This document shows positions 1 through 9,338 of a stretch of DNA of 64,000 nucleotides, in pieces (within the stretch, counting starts at the first letter, position 1; each line of letters opens with the position of its first letter). Both the position numbers and the translations under genes were made by a program. The DNA comes from Rhodanobacteraceae bacterium (lineage in GTDB: Bacteria > Pseudomonadota > Gammaproteobacteria > Xanthomonadales > Rhodanobacteraceae): positions 62,001 to 126,000 of the forward strand of contig JAACZU010000006.1 of NCBI GenBank assembly GCA_009996615.1, written 5' to 3'. The notes under the pieces are model-generated. The model was given only the letters and a program-made list of their open reading frames with translations, searched no databases and was not told where the DNA came from.

Positions 1-1
1 G

Positions 2-1153
2 CCGTTCGCGATGCTCGGCGACATCGCGCTGCGCCAGCGCCGCTATGCCGAGGCGGTCGAGCGCTACCAGCGCGCGCTCGCGCTCGATCCGCAGGCCACG
101 CGCCTGCAGGCCCGGCTGGCCGAGGCGTACACCGGTGCCGGCAACGCCAAGGCGGCGGCCGAGGCGCGCGCGAAGGCCGGCGAGGCCGCGCCGAAGCTGG
201 ACGATCCGGTCGGCAGCAGCTTGATCGGTGCGTCCGCGCCGGCCGCCGACCTACCCAGCGACCCGCTCGCACGCGCGATCGCCGAGGCGACTTCGCTGGT
301 CGCGCAGCGCCAGTACGACGCCGCGCGCCAGCGCCTGGACGCGGCGCTGAAGCAGAAGCCGAACGATCCTTACCTGCTGGCGACCCTGGCGCGCATCGAT
401 GCCGCCGCTGGCGACCTCGCCGCGGCGAAGACGCACGCCGCTGCGGCGGTCGCGGCCGGCCCGAACGACGCGCTGGCGCTGCTGGCGCAGGCGGTCGTGG
501 CCGAGATGGCCGGCGACGACCAGGGCGCCGAGGCTGGCTACGGCAAGGCGATCGGCCGCGATACGCGGCTGGTCGAGCCGCGCCTGCGCCTGGCCGACCT
601 GCTCATGCGCACGGCGCGGCCGCAGGCGGCCGCCGAGCAGTACCGCGCGCTGCTGACGCTGGAGCCGGGCACCGGCGCCTACCTGATGCGCCTGGTCGCG
701 GCACAGGCCGCCGCCGGTCGCTGCGCCGACGCGCTCAAGGACGTCAACGCGGCGCTCGCCAAGGATGCGAACAGCCCGTTCCTGCTGGAGCTGTTCGTGC
801 GCGTCGCCTCGACCTGCCCGGCCGTGCGTGCGGAGGAGAAGCGCATGGCGTTCGACTATGCCGGCAAGATCTACCGCGCCCACGAGGTCGCGCCGATCGG
901 CGAGGCCTACGCGCTCGCGCTGGCGGCGAGCGGCAAGTGGGACGACGCGGTGAAGACGCAGGAAGGCGCGATGTTCCTGCTCGTGCGCAACGGCCGCGGC
1001 GACGAGCTGCCGGCCTACCGCGAGTTCCTCGACCAGTTCAAGGCGCACAAGCTGCCGGACCGCCCATGGCCGGCGAGCAGCCCGCTCTACCAGCCGCAGC
1101 GGCCGGCGCCGGATCCGAAGCCGGTCGCCGCCACGCCGGCGCCGAAGAAGTAG
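2..1153 (+). CDS. TPR-repeat protein, C-terminal part (5' end outside window)
   Basis: The open frame already runs at the first base, so this is the C-terminal 383 residues of a longer protein. It consists of tandem Ala-rich helix pairs with TPR spacing, for example the unit GDIALRQRRYAEAVERYQRA followed by ALDPQ, and again near residues 100-150 and 190-230. TPR arrays are protein-interaction scaffolds. The tail is Pro/Ala/Lys-rich and ends in PAPKK, a likely disordered end. Two Cys in the last third could form a disulfide if the protein is exported, but no N-terminus is visible to judge localisation. The partner is unknown. It is followed by a REP palindrome rather than by a coupled gene, so it appears to be the last gene of its transcription unit. 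Confidence 0.8.
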   Translation, partial: PFAMLGDIALRQRRYAEAVERYQRALALDPQATRLQARLAEAYTGAGNAKAAAEARAKAGEAAPKLDDPVGSSLIGASAPAADLPSDPLARAIAEATSLVAQRQYDAARQRLDAALKQKPNDPYLLATLARIDAAAGDLAAAKTHAAAAVAAGPNDALALLAQAVVAEMAGDDQGAEAGYGKAIGRDTRLVEPRLRLADLLMRTARPQAAAEQYRALLTLEPGTGAYLMRLVAAQAAAGRCADALKDVNAALAKDANSPFLLELFVRVASTCPAVRAEEKRMAFDYAGKIYRAHEVAPIGEAYALALAASGKWDDAVKTQEGAMFLLVRNGRGDELPAYREFLDQFKAHKLPDRPWPASSPLYQPQRPAPDPKPVAATPAPKK

Positions 1154-1168
1154 GAAATGCGTGCCGTT

Positions 1169-1233
1169 GTAGGAGCGGGCCATGCCCGCGACCTGGAGAT
1201 GCCTGACCGGTCGCGGGCACGGCCCGCTCCTAC
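1169..1233. repeat. REP-like palindrome, GTAGGAGCG family (copy 1)
   Basis: An inverted repeat with arms at 1169-1193 and 1209-1233, each beginning or ending in GTAGGAGCGGGC / GCCCGCTCCTAC, with a 15-base loop. The same family recurs near 29452, 34088 and 42583. It lies just behind the TPR gene stop. REP palindromes of this kind are dispersed by RAYT transposases in many gammaproteobacteria; no RAYT gene is present in this window. Confidence 0.85.
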
Positions 1234-1251
1234 GCCCAAGGGGTTGCGTCG

Positions 1252-1440
1252 TTGACTAGTCTTGCGTGTGGCGTAGATATGTCGGTGACCTGTAACGCGC
1301 CACCGCCACCGCCGACGCCGCCAGCAGACGGCGGAGGCGGTGGCGGCGGTGGCAACAGTGGACCCAGAGGTCTGTCGTTCGTCGACTTCGGGTTCAGCAC
1401 CGTCACCGGAACTGTGAGAGTCGGTAAATTGATTCAATAA
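1252..1440 (+). CDS. Doubtful small Pro/Gly-rich peptide ORF
   Basis: A 62-codon frame from TTG, or 53 codons from the ATG at 1279. It encodes a stretch of prolines (APPPPPTPP) followed by eight glycines and then a short hydrophobic segment ending in VGKLIQ. I recognise no family and see no Shine-Dalgarno sequence. The TTGACT at 1252 looks as much like a -35 box as a start codon, with an AT-richer AGATAT-like segment about 17 bases on, so this stretch may simply be the promoter and leader of the protease gene downstream. It precedes a CPBP protease gene; such proteases sometimes process or give immunity to small peptides, which is the only reason to keep the frame in view. Confidence 0.2.
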   Translation: MTSLACGVDMSVTCNAPPPPPTPPADGGGGGGGGNSGPRGLSFVDFGFSTVTGTVRVGKLIQ

Positions 1441-1510
1441 GTGGGCGCTTGTGTTCGGCGCGGCCTGCGGGAGGCCGCGCCGGAATTTGTATGCCCGTGG
1501 AGCGCGGTGC

Positions 1511-2539
1511 ATGGCAGCAACAACGGATGCGGCAGGGGCGCAGGTTGACGGGCAACGCTGGAGTTCGTGGCGTCGCATGCGATACGTCGGCGTGACCTTG
1601 GCAGTCGAACTGGTTCTGGGCTGTGTCATTACCCTCGCGTCTGTAATCGGGTCCGTTTTTGCACCCTTGAAGTTCGCCGTCGTGACGCACTACCACGTCA
1701 CGGAAAGTCCGTTGATTGTTAGTGCGATGGAGGCACGCATCAGAGCGGATTGGCCCGGACCGGGCACGGCTACGGTTCGTCCCATGTCCAGCACGGGCGG
1801 CGCCGTTGGAGGGGCATGCGGTCCGCACACGCTTGAACTTGAAACCACGGTGCGTGGCGGCCGGTGGAGCAGTGGAACCCTGCTCGCCGAGATTGAACGG
1901 GCTGCCAACCAGATCGGCTTGGGTACGCCGTGCGATGGTGCACAGATCAGGATGCGCCCGGTTTTCACCTGGCAGGCTGTAATGGTCACGGGGACCAGCG
2001 TCGTTGCCCCCTTGCTGCTGTTCCTCGTGTGGTGCTCACGGCGCGGGCGCCCTTGGCTGATCAACTGGGCGGACTGGACGCCACGGGTGGACCGGCGGGG
2101 TGCCCTTCGTTGGGGCATCACGCTTGGCGGCGTGGCCATCGTCTGTGGCTTCACCATCGAATGGTTGGGTCAGCTTGCCGATTTTGCCGGTGGCTCGGAA
2201 TCGATGCAGTTGGCAGACAAGACGCGCAGTGAACTGCTTTGGTTGGCGCCCTTGTTCGTCGTCGGCGCGCCCATTTTCGAGGAGTATGTCTTTCGCGCCT
2301 GGATGTTGGAGCGTTTCCGCCGGGTCATGCCGGCCTGGCTGGCGCTCGTCTGGACTGCACTGGCATTTGCCGCCATGCATGTTCCGCAAGGCGTGGTACC
2401 GGCGCTGGAACTCGCCAGCGGCGGCTTGTTGCTCGGCCTGACATGGTTGTGGACACGCTCGTGGCTTGCGTGCGCGTTGGCGCACGGCGTTCACAACGGC
2501 GCGGTACTGATGGCCTTGTTGGTGGCGCTCCCGTCTTGA
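1511..2539 (+). CDS. CPBP-family intramembrane glutamic endopeptidase
   Basis: A 342-aa membrane protein carrying the three CPBP (Rce1/Abi) motifs in order: EEYVFR near residue 257, FAAMH with His near 290, and HGVHN with His/Asn near 325-329. These are the catalytic Glu pair and the His/Asn ligands of the family. A first membrane helix near residues 25-45 is followed by an unusual 110-residue hydrophilic domain with two Cys, then a second helix and the CPBP core. I chose the ATG at 1511 because GGAG lies 8 bases upstream; the frame can extend to a GTG at 1451. Base use is less GC-biased than in the neighbouring genes, which suggests later acquisition. Members process prenylated or secreted peptides or give bacteriocin immunity; the substrate here is unknown. 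Confidence 0.8.
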   Translation: MAATTDAAGAQVDGQRWSSWRRMRYVGVTLAVELVLGCVITLASVIGSVFAPLKFAVVTHYHVTESPLIVSAMEARIRADWPGPGTATVRPMSSTGGAVGGACGPHTLELETTVRGGRWSSGTLLAEIERAANQIGLGTPCDGAQIRMRPVFTWQAVMVTGTSVVAPLLLFLVWCSRRGRPWLINWADWTPRVDRRGALRWGITLGGVAIVCGFTIEWLGQLADFAGGSESMQLADKTRSELLWLAPLFVVGAPIFEEYVFRAWMLERFRRVMPAWLALVWTALAFAAMHVPQGVVPALELASGGLLLGLTWLWTRSWLACALAHGVHNGAVLMALLVALPS

Positions 2540-2566
2540 GCGTTCGCGGGCTGCGGATTCCGCGAG

Positions 2567-3850
2567 TCAGCGCGGGTGCAACGCGCGGTGGCCGATGTCG
2601 CGGCGGTGGAACGCGCCGTCGAAGCGGATGCCGCGCACGACCGCGTAGGCACGCTCGCGCGCGGCGGCGATGTCCTCGCCGAGCGCGCAGACGGCGAGCA
2701 CGCGGCCGCCGGCGGTGACGACGCGGCCGGCCTCGTCCAGGCGCGTGCCGGCGTGGAACACCTTCGCGTCGGCGCCGGTCGGCGCGTCGAGGCCTTCGAT
2801 GACGTCGCCGCTGCGCACCTTGCCGGGATAGCCGGCCGCCGCGACCACCACGCCGAGCGCCGGGCGCGCGTCCCATCTGGCCGTCTTGCCGGCCAGACGG
2901 CCATCCAGCGCGTCCTCGACCAGGTCGGCCAGGTCCGACTTCAGGCGCAGCATGATCGGCTGCGTCTCCGGGTCACCCAGGCGGGCATTGAACTCGATCA
3001 CCTTCGGCGCGCCGTCGGCGCCGATCATCAGGCCGGCGTACAGGAAGCCGATGAACGGCGCGCCCTCGGCGGCCATGCCGGCGATGGTCGGGCGGATCAC
3101 CTCGTCGAGGATGCGCCGCTCGACCGCCGGCGTGACCACCGGTGCCGGCGAGTAGGCGCCCATGCCGCCGGTGTTGGGGCCGAGGTCGCCCTCGTCGCGG
3201 CGCTTGTGGTCCTGGCTGGTCGCCAGCGGCAGCACGTCGTGGCCGTCGCTCATGACGATGTAGCTGGCTTCCTCGCCCTCGAGGAACTCCTCGATCACGA
3301 CGCGCGCGGAGGCATCGCCGAAGGCGTGCGCACCGAGCATGTCGTGCAGCGCCTGCTCGGCGTCGCACAGCGTCAGCGCGACGATCACGCCCTTGCCGGC
3401 GGCCAGGCCGTCGGCCTTGATCACGATCGGCGCCCCGTGCTCGCGCACGTGGGCGAGCGCCGGCGCCAGCTCGGTGAACACGGCGTAGCGCGCGGTCGGG
3501 ATGTTGTGGCGGGCAAGGAAATCCTTGGCGAAGGCCTTGGAGCTTTCCAGCTGCGCAGCCGTGCGACTGGCCCCGAAGCAGCGCAGGCCGGCTGCGCGGA
3601 AGCGGTCCACCACGCCGGCGGCCAGCGCCGCCTCGGGCCCGACCACGGTCAGGGCGATGTCCTCGTCGAGCGCCAGCGCGAGCAGCCCGTCGACGTCGGT
3701 CACGCCGACGTCGGCATTTCGCACGCCCGGCTCGCGCGCGGTACCGGCATTGCCCGGCGCGACGATGACTTCGCTCACGCGCGGGGACTGCTTGAGCTTC
3801 CACGCGAGCGCATGCTCGCGGCCGCCGGAACCGATGACGAGGACTTTCAT
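2567..3850 (-). CDS. purD: Phosphoribosylamine--glycine ligase
   Basis: GAR synthetase, the ATP-dependent ligation of glycine to phosphoribosylamine, step 2 of purine synthesis in the cytosol. The 427-aa protein has the typical start MKVLVIGSGGREHALAWKL, the ATP-grasp core (KADGLAAGKGV, EEFLEGEEAS, HKRRDEGDLGPNTGGMGAYS) and the metal/ATP ligands in EFNARLGDPETQ. The start at 3850 is fixed by homology. Upstream in-frame codons merely translate the G-rich repeat (FPIPYSPFPIPVP). No Shine-Dalgarno sequence is visible: the C-rich repeat arm runs to within 4 bases of the ATG. It follows purH on the same strand, with the whole 136-base gap filled by a repeat element. Confidence 0.97.
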   Translation of the reverse strand: MKVLVIGSGGREHALAWKLKQSPRVSEVIVAPGNAGTAREPGVRNADVGVTDVDGLLALALDEDIALTVVGPEAALAAGVVDRFRAAGLRCFGASRTAAQLESSKAFAKDFLARHNIPTARYAVFTELAPALAHVREHGAPIVIKADGLAAGKGVIVALTLCDAEQALHDMLGAHAFGDASARVVIEEFLEGEEASYIVMSDGHDVLPLATSQDHKRRDEGDLGPNTGGMGAYSPAPVVTPAVERRILDEVIRPTIAGMAAEGAPFIGFLYAGLMIGADGAPKVIEFNARLGDPETQPIMLRLKSDLADLVEDALDGRLAGKTARWDARPALGVVVAAAGYPGKVRSGDVIEGLDAPTGADAKVFHAGTRLDEAGRVVTAGGRVLAVCALGEDIAAARERAYAVVRGIRFDGAFHRRDIGHRALHPR

Positions 3851-3986
3851 GGGGACGGGAATGGGGAATGGGGAATAGGGAATCGGAAAAAGCAATGATC
3901 CGCCACGGCCGGGCGAGAGCACTCCGGAACCGGTAAGGCGCATGGCGCCTTACCCATTCCCGATTCTCCATTCCCGATTCCCGGCT
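3851..3986. repeat. Paired G-rich heptamer element between purH and purD
   Basis: On the coding (minus) strand the G-rich arm starts 1-2 bases after the purH stop (plus 3953-3985). The C-rich complementary arm (plus 3856-3888) ends 5 bases before the purD ATG. Units are of the GGGAATS type. The interior carries its own hairpin, GGTAAGGCGC/GCGCCTTACC, around 3932-3954. First of the twelve elements in the window. Confidence 0.9.
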
Positions 3987-5564
3987 TCAATGCCGGAAAT
4001 GCCTGACGCCCGTAAACACCATCGCGATGTCGTGCTCGTCGGCGGCGGCGATCACTTCCTTGTCGCGCATCGAGCCGCCGGGCTGGATCACCGCGCGGAT
4101 GCCGGCCGCGGCGGCGGTGTCGATGCCGTCGCGGAACGGGAAGAACGCATCCGAGGCCATCACGCTGCCGGGCACCTCGAGGTTCGCCTCGACTGCCTTC
4201 ATCGCCGCGATCTTCGCGCTGATTACGCGGCTCATCTGGCCGGCGCCGATGCCGATCGTGCGGCCACCGCGCGCGTAGACGATCGCGTTCGATTTCACGT
4301 ACATCGCCACGTGCCAGGCGAACAGCAGGTCGTGCAGCTCGGTCGCGTCGGGCACGCGCCGCGTGACGACCTTGAGGTCGGTCAGCAGCAGCGTGTCGCG
4401 GTCGGCGTCCTGCACCAGCAGGCCACCGGCGATGCGCTTGTAGTCCCATGCGTGCGGTGCCAGTTCGTCCCACTCGCCGGTGGCGAGCACGCGTACGTTC
4501 GGCTTGGCCGTGATCACGTCGATCGCGTCGGCGTCGAACTCCGGCGCGACGATGACCTCGACGAACTGGCGTTCGAGGATGCGCCGCGCGGTCGCCGCGT
4601 CGAGGCGCTGGTTGAACGCGATGATGCCGCCGAACGCGGACACCGGATCGCAGGCGTAGGCGCGCTCGTAGGCTTCGCCGAGATCGGCGCCGAGCGCCAC
4701 GCCGCACGGATTGGCGTGCTTGACGATCACGCAGGCGGGCGTCTTCTGGAATGCCTTGACGCATTCGAGCGCGGCATCGGCGTCGGCGAGGTTGTTGTAC
4801 GAGAGCTCCTTGCCGGCCAGCACGCGCGCGGTCGCCACGACCCCGCGTGGCGCGCCCGGTTCGACGTACAGCGCCGCGCCCTGGTGCGGATTCTCGCCGT
4901 AGCGCAGCACCTGGCGGCGCTCGAACGCAAGGCGCAGGCTGGGCGCGAACGCCTCGGGCTTTTCCGTATCGGCGCGCGAGCCGAGCCACGTCGCGACCAG
5001 GCCGTCGTAGCGGGCGGTGTGTGCATAGGCCTTGGCGGCCAGGCGCCGGCGCAGCGCCAGCCCGGTGCCGCCGTGCGCGAGCGCCTCGAGTACCTCGGCG
5101 TAGTCGGCCGGGTCAACCGTGACGACGACGTGCTCGTGGTTCTTCGCCGCTGCGCGCAGCATCGCCGGGCCGCCGATGTCGATGTTCTCGATCGCTTCGG
5201 CCAGCGTGCAGTCCGGCGCGGCGACGGTCTGCTCGAACGGATACAGGTTGACCACCAGCAGGTCGATCGGGGCGATGCCGTGGCGCTCCATCACCGCATC
5301 GTCGACGCCGCGCCGGCCGAGCAGGCCGCCGTGCACGAGCGGGTGCAGCGTCTTGACGCGGCCGTCCATGATTTCCGGAAAACCGGTCAGTGCGCTGACT
5401 TCGGTCACCGGCAGGCCGGCCTCGCGCAGCGCCTTGGCAGTGCCGCCGGTCGACACCAGCGCGATGCCGAGCGCGTCGAGGCCGCGCGCGAGATCGACCA
5501 GGCCGGTCTTGTCGGAAACGCTGAGCAGCGCCCGGCGAACCGGGATCAGGGTGGCATCAAACAT
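3987..5564 (-). CDS. purH: Bifunctional AICAR formyltransferase / IMP cyclohydrolase
   Basis: The last two steps of de novo IMP synthesis. The 525-aa length matches the family. The N-terminal IMP cyclohydrolase (MGS-like) domain covers about residues 1-150, with [37 protein letters not shown] and [11 protein letters not shown]. The C-terminal formyltransferase domain has RYGENPHQ, the catalytic Lys-His in [10 protein letters not shown], and [10 protein letters not shown]. It lies downstream of fis and upstream of purD on the minus strand, the order usual in Xanthomonadales. The stop at 3987 is followed almost immediately by a G-rich repeat arm. The start [19 protein letters not shown] agrees with homologues. 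Confidence 0.97.
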   Translation of the reverse strand: MFDATLIPVRRALLSVSDKTGLVDLARGLDALGIALVSTGGTAKALREAGLPVTEVSALTGFPEIMDGRVKTLHPLVHGGLLGRRGVDDAVMERHGIAPIDLLVVNLYPFEQTVAAPDCTLAEAIENIDIGGPAMLRAAAKNHEHVVVTVDPADYAEVLEALAHGGTGLALRRRLAAKAYAHTARYDGLVATWLGSRADTEKPEAFAPSLRLAFERRQVLRYGENPHQGAALYVEPGAPRGVVATARVLAGKELSYNNLADADAALECVKAFQKTPACVIVKHANPCGVALGADLGEAYERAYACDPVSAFGGIIAFNQRLDAATARRILERQFVEVIVAPEFDADAIDVITAKPNVRVLATGEWDELAPHAWDYKRIAGGLLVQDADRDTLLLTDLKVVTRRVPDATELHDLLFAWHVAMYVKSNAIVYARGGRTIGIGAGQMSRVISAKIAAMKAVEANLEVPGSVMASDAFFPFRDGIDTAAAAGIRAVIQPGGSMRDKEVIAAADEHDIAMVFTGVRHFRH

Positions 5565-5678
5565 CGGCGTGCACGTGCGACGGGAAGTCGCCGATTATAG
5601 CCGGCTTGCCGCGTGCCGGCGGTTGCGCCGGTGCTGGCGGACTCGCGCGGCCAGGCCAGCCGGCGAGCGCGGTCGGGC

Positions 5679-5963
5679 TCAATTGGCCAGGCCGTACTGC
5701 TGCAGCTTCTTGCGCAGGGTCGCGCGGTTGATGCCGAGCGCCGCGGCGGCGCGGCTCTGGTTGCCGTCGTACCACGCCATCACCTCGCGCAGCAGCGGTG
5801 CCTCGACCTCGCCCATCACCAGCGCATGCAGGCTCTCGCCCGGCTGCGACTCGACGTCGGCGAGATAGCGGCGCACCGCGCGCACGACGCATTCGCGCAG
5901 CGCGGGTTGCAAGGCAGGTTCGTGCGCGCCGTCGTCGGCGCGCGCCAAGATGGCGGCGTTCAC
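5679..5963 (-). CDS. fis: Fis-family nucleoid-associated DNA-binding protein
   Basis: A 94-aa protein whose C-terminal half is the Fis helix-turn-helix: GEVEAPLLREVMAWYDGNQS, then RAAAALGINRATLRKKLQQY. Fis bends DNA and modulates rRNA promoters, recombination and replication as a homodimer. The start appears to be a GTG at 5963, with AAAGGGG about 11 bases upstream on the minus strand. It sits directly upstream of purH with a gap of about 115 bases, and behind the zinc-finger/DUF3426 gene. The N-terminal 40 residues differ from enterobacterial Fis, as is usual outside Enterobacteriaceae. Confidence 0.9.
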   Translation of the reverse strand: MNAAILARADDGAHEPALQPALRECVVRAVRRYLADVESQPGESLHALVMGEVEAPLLREVMAWYDGNQSRAAAALGINRATLRKKLQQYGLAN

Positions 5964-6132
5964 AGCAGTAGGGCCCCTTTGGAGTTGCTTCCTTGACCGG
6001 GCCTATGTGCATGCACGATGCACCCCGGGAGGGGATCTTAGCGCCGTGGGCACGGCTTGATAAGTGCCGCGCGCCGATTCGACGTGTTGCGCCGCCGCGA
6101 GTGCGGCGCTCGCAGCGGCCAGGACGCGGCGT

Positions 6133-6921
6133 TCACTCGAAACGGAACTCGAACGCGACCGCGTCGCGGCCCGGGTCGGCCACCTCGAACACCAGCGCGG
6201 TGCTGGCGCCAGCGGCCAGGCCGCTTTCCTCCGCATGGCTGTCGCTGAGGTAGTCGCGCGGCTGGAAGCGCCGCATCGCGACCTTCTTCTCGTCGAAGTC
6301 CGACAGCGTGACCTCGACCACCGGGTAGGCCTGCGCGAACGTCGCGCCGTTGCGCAACGTCGCCGAGATGATCAGCGCGCCTGGCACCGACGGGTGCGGG
6401 CGGATGTCGCGCGAGAGCAGTTCGAGCGTGGCCGGGTCGCGCCGCAGCGGCAGCGAGCAGTCGAACCGTGCGCACAGCGGGTCGAGCCAGTCGCGGGCCG
6501 TCGCGTCGTTCAGCCAGCGCGCGCGCTCGGCCCAGGCGATCTCGCCACCCAGCGTCATCAGCAGCAGCGCGCTGCCGAGCAGCCACGGCCAGTTGCGCGT
6601 GGCGTGCGCGCGCCGGCGCCCGGCGGCGAACGCCGGTGGCGACGGGCGCGTCGCTGGACGCTGGCGTTCATCCAGTTCGGCGAACAGCGAGGCCTGCGCG
6701 GGATTGGGGCGGAACACCGGCTGGTCGAGCTGTGGAGGCGTCGACCGTGCCCCATGCACGGCGAGTTGCCCGATCGGCTCGGGCGGCAATTGTGCAACCA
6801 GCGTGCGCAGCGCGTCGAACACCGTCGCGCAGTGGCCGCAGCGCACGCTGCCGTGCGCCGCGGCGAGATCGCCGTCGGCCAGCTTGAAGATCGTCAGGCA
6901 TTCGGGGCACTGCGCATACAT
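6133..6921 (-). CDS. Zinc-finger/DUF3426 membrane protein (MJ0042-type)
   Basis: A 262-aa protein starting MYAQCPECLTIFKLA, with the two CxxC knuckles of the MJ0042 finger (CPEC, CGHC) in the first 35 residues. A disordered Arg/Pro linker, one membrane helix near residues 115-135 (WPWLLGSALLLMTLGGEIAWA) and a C-terminal DUF3426 beta domain follow. Family function is not established; the finger would be cytoplasmic and the DUF3426 domain periplasmic. The C-terminal domain resembles lipid- or envelope-associated beta sandwiches only in general terms. It lies between prmA and fis, as in related genomes, on the same strand and about 50 bases downstream of prmA. Confidence 0.85.
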   Translation of the reverse strand: MYAQCPECLTIFKLADGDLAAAHGSVRCGHCATVFDALRTLVAQLPPEPIGQLAVHGARSTPPQLDQPVFRPNPAQASLFAELDERQRPATRPSPPAFAAGRRRAHATRNWPWLLGSALLLMTLGGEIAWAERARWLNDATARDWLDPLCARFDCSLPLRRDPATLELLSRDIRPHPSVPGALIISATLRNGATFAQAYPVVEVTLSDFDEKKVAMRRFQPRDYLSDSHAEESGLAAGASTALVFEVADPGRDAVAFEFRFE

Positions 6922-6973
6922 GGGCGCATTCTAGCCCTGTCGGTCGCGCCGGCGCGCGGCGCGATCGCGCCGC

Positions 6974-7873
6974 TCAGCGGCGCCGGCCGCTGATGCGCAC
7001 CCAGTCCTCGCGCGTGGCCACGTCGAGGTCGGTGAAGTCGGCGCCGTAGCGGTCGAGCAGTTCGGCTTCCTGGCCGATCAGGATGCCCGACAGCGCGAAC
7101 GGCGCGCCGGGCTTGCAGCAGGCGGCGAAGCGCGGCGCCAGCTCGGCCAGCGGTCCGGCGAGGATGTTGGCGACCAGCAGGTCGGCCGGCGCGCCATCGA
7201 AGTCCTCCGGCAGGCACAGCGTCAGGTGTTCGGTGACGCCGTTGCGCTCGGCATTGTCGCGGCTGGCGGCGAGCGCCTGCGGATCGTTGTCGATGCCGAC
7301 CACGTGCGCGGCGCCGAGCTTGAGCGCGGCGATGGCGAGGATGCCCGAGCCGCAGCCGTAGTCGATCAGCGTCTTGCCGGCGAGGTCGGCGCCGTCGAGC
7401 CATTCCAGGCACAGCGCGGTAGTCGGATGCGTGCCGGTGCCGAACGCGAGGCCCGGATCGAGACGCACGACCACCGCCTCGGCGTCGTCGGTCGGCGGCT
7501 CGATCGTCGACGGGTAGATCCACAGCCGGCGGCCGAATCGCATCGGCTGGAACTGGTCCATCCACGCGCGCGTCCAGTCCTGGTCGGCGACCTCGCGGAA
7601 GCGGATATGCTCCGGTGCGATCTCCGGCACCAGTTCGGTCAGCACGGCGACGAGGCCGGCGCGGTCGGCGTCCGGATCGAACAGCGCCGACAGCGCGATC
7701 TCCCCCCACAACGGCGTCTCGCCGACCCCCGGCTCGAGGATCGCGCGCTCGTTTGGCGTCTCCGCATCCGCGTCGAGCAGCGTCACGGCGAGTGCGCCGG
7801 CGTCCTCGAGCGCGAGTTCGACGCGTTCCTGGTCGGATTGGCGGATGGTCAGGGAGAGTTCGAGGAAGGGCAT
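6974..7873 (-). CDS. prmA: Ribosomal protein L11 methyltransferase
   Basis: A SAM-dependent trimethyltransferase of ribosomal protein L11. The 299-aa length and N-terminus MPFLELSLTIRQSDQERVEL fit PrmA. Motifs: the substrate-binding DWTRAWMDQFQPMRFG, the conserved FGTGTHPTTALCLEWLD, SAM motif I LIDYGCGSGILAIAA (about residue 168), DNDPQAL, and the catalytic-loop NILAGPL. It lies downstream of accC on the minus strand, and the intergenic space is one repeat element whose C-rich arm ends 3 bases before the ATG. No Shine-Dalgarno sequence is present. Confidence 0.97.
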   Translation of the reverse strand: MPFLELSLTIRQSDQERVELALEDAGALAVTLLDADAETPNERAILEPGVGETPLWGEIALSALFDPDADRAGLVAVLTELVPEIAPEHIRFREVADQDWTRAWMDQFQPMRFGRRLWIYPSTIEPPTDDAEAVVVRLDPGLAFGTGTHPTTALCLEWLDGADLAGKTLIDYGCGSGILAIAALKLGAAHVVGIDNDPQALAASRDNAERNGVTEHLTLCLPEDFDGAPADLLVANILAGPLAELAPRFAACCKPGAPFALSGILIGQEAELLDRYGADFTDLDVATREDWVRISGRRR

Positions 7874-7970
7874 TGGACGGGAATCGGGAATGGGGAATGG
7901 TCAGGAGCGGGGCGGTGCGGGCGGGGAGGGCTTTGCGATTCCCGATTCCCCATTCCCGATTCCCGGCTTC
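7874..7970. repeat. Paired G-rich heptamer element between accC and prmA
   Basis: The cleanest hairpin in the window: 20-base perfect inverted repeats at 7879-7898 and 7945-7964 (GGGAATCGGGAATGGGGAAT and its complement), separated by 46 bases. In the accC-prmA mRNA the G-rich arm follows the accC stop by about 5 bases and the C-rich arm ends just before the prmA ATG. Confidence 0.92.

Positions 7971-9338
<1,368 letters not shown>

Noticed and set aside
1252..1440. Bacteriocin or lasso precursor next to the CPBP protease
   Set aside because: No leader or cleavage motif, no modification or export genes, and the stretch overlaps a plausible promoter. Kept only as a doubtful ORF.
3851..3986. Purine riboswitch or PurR operator between purH and purD
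   Set aside because: The whole gap is explained by the heptamer element and an internal hairpin; no aptamer core or operator-like sequence was recognised.
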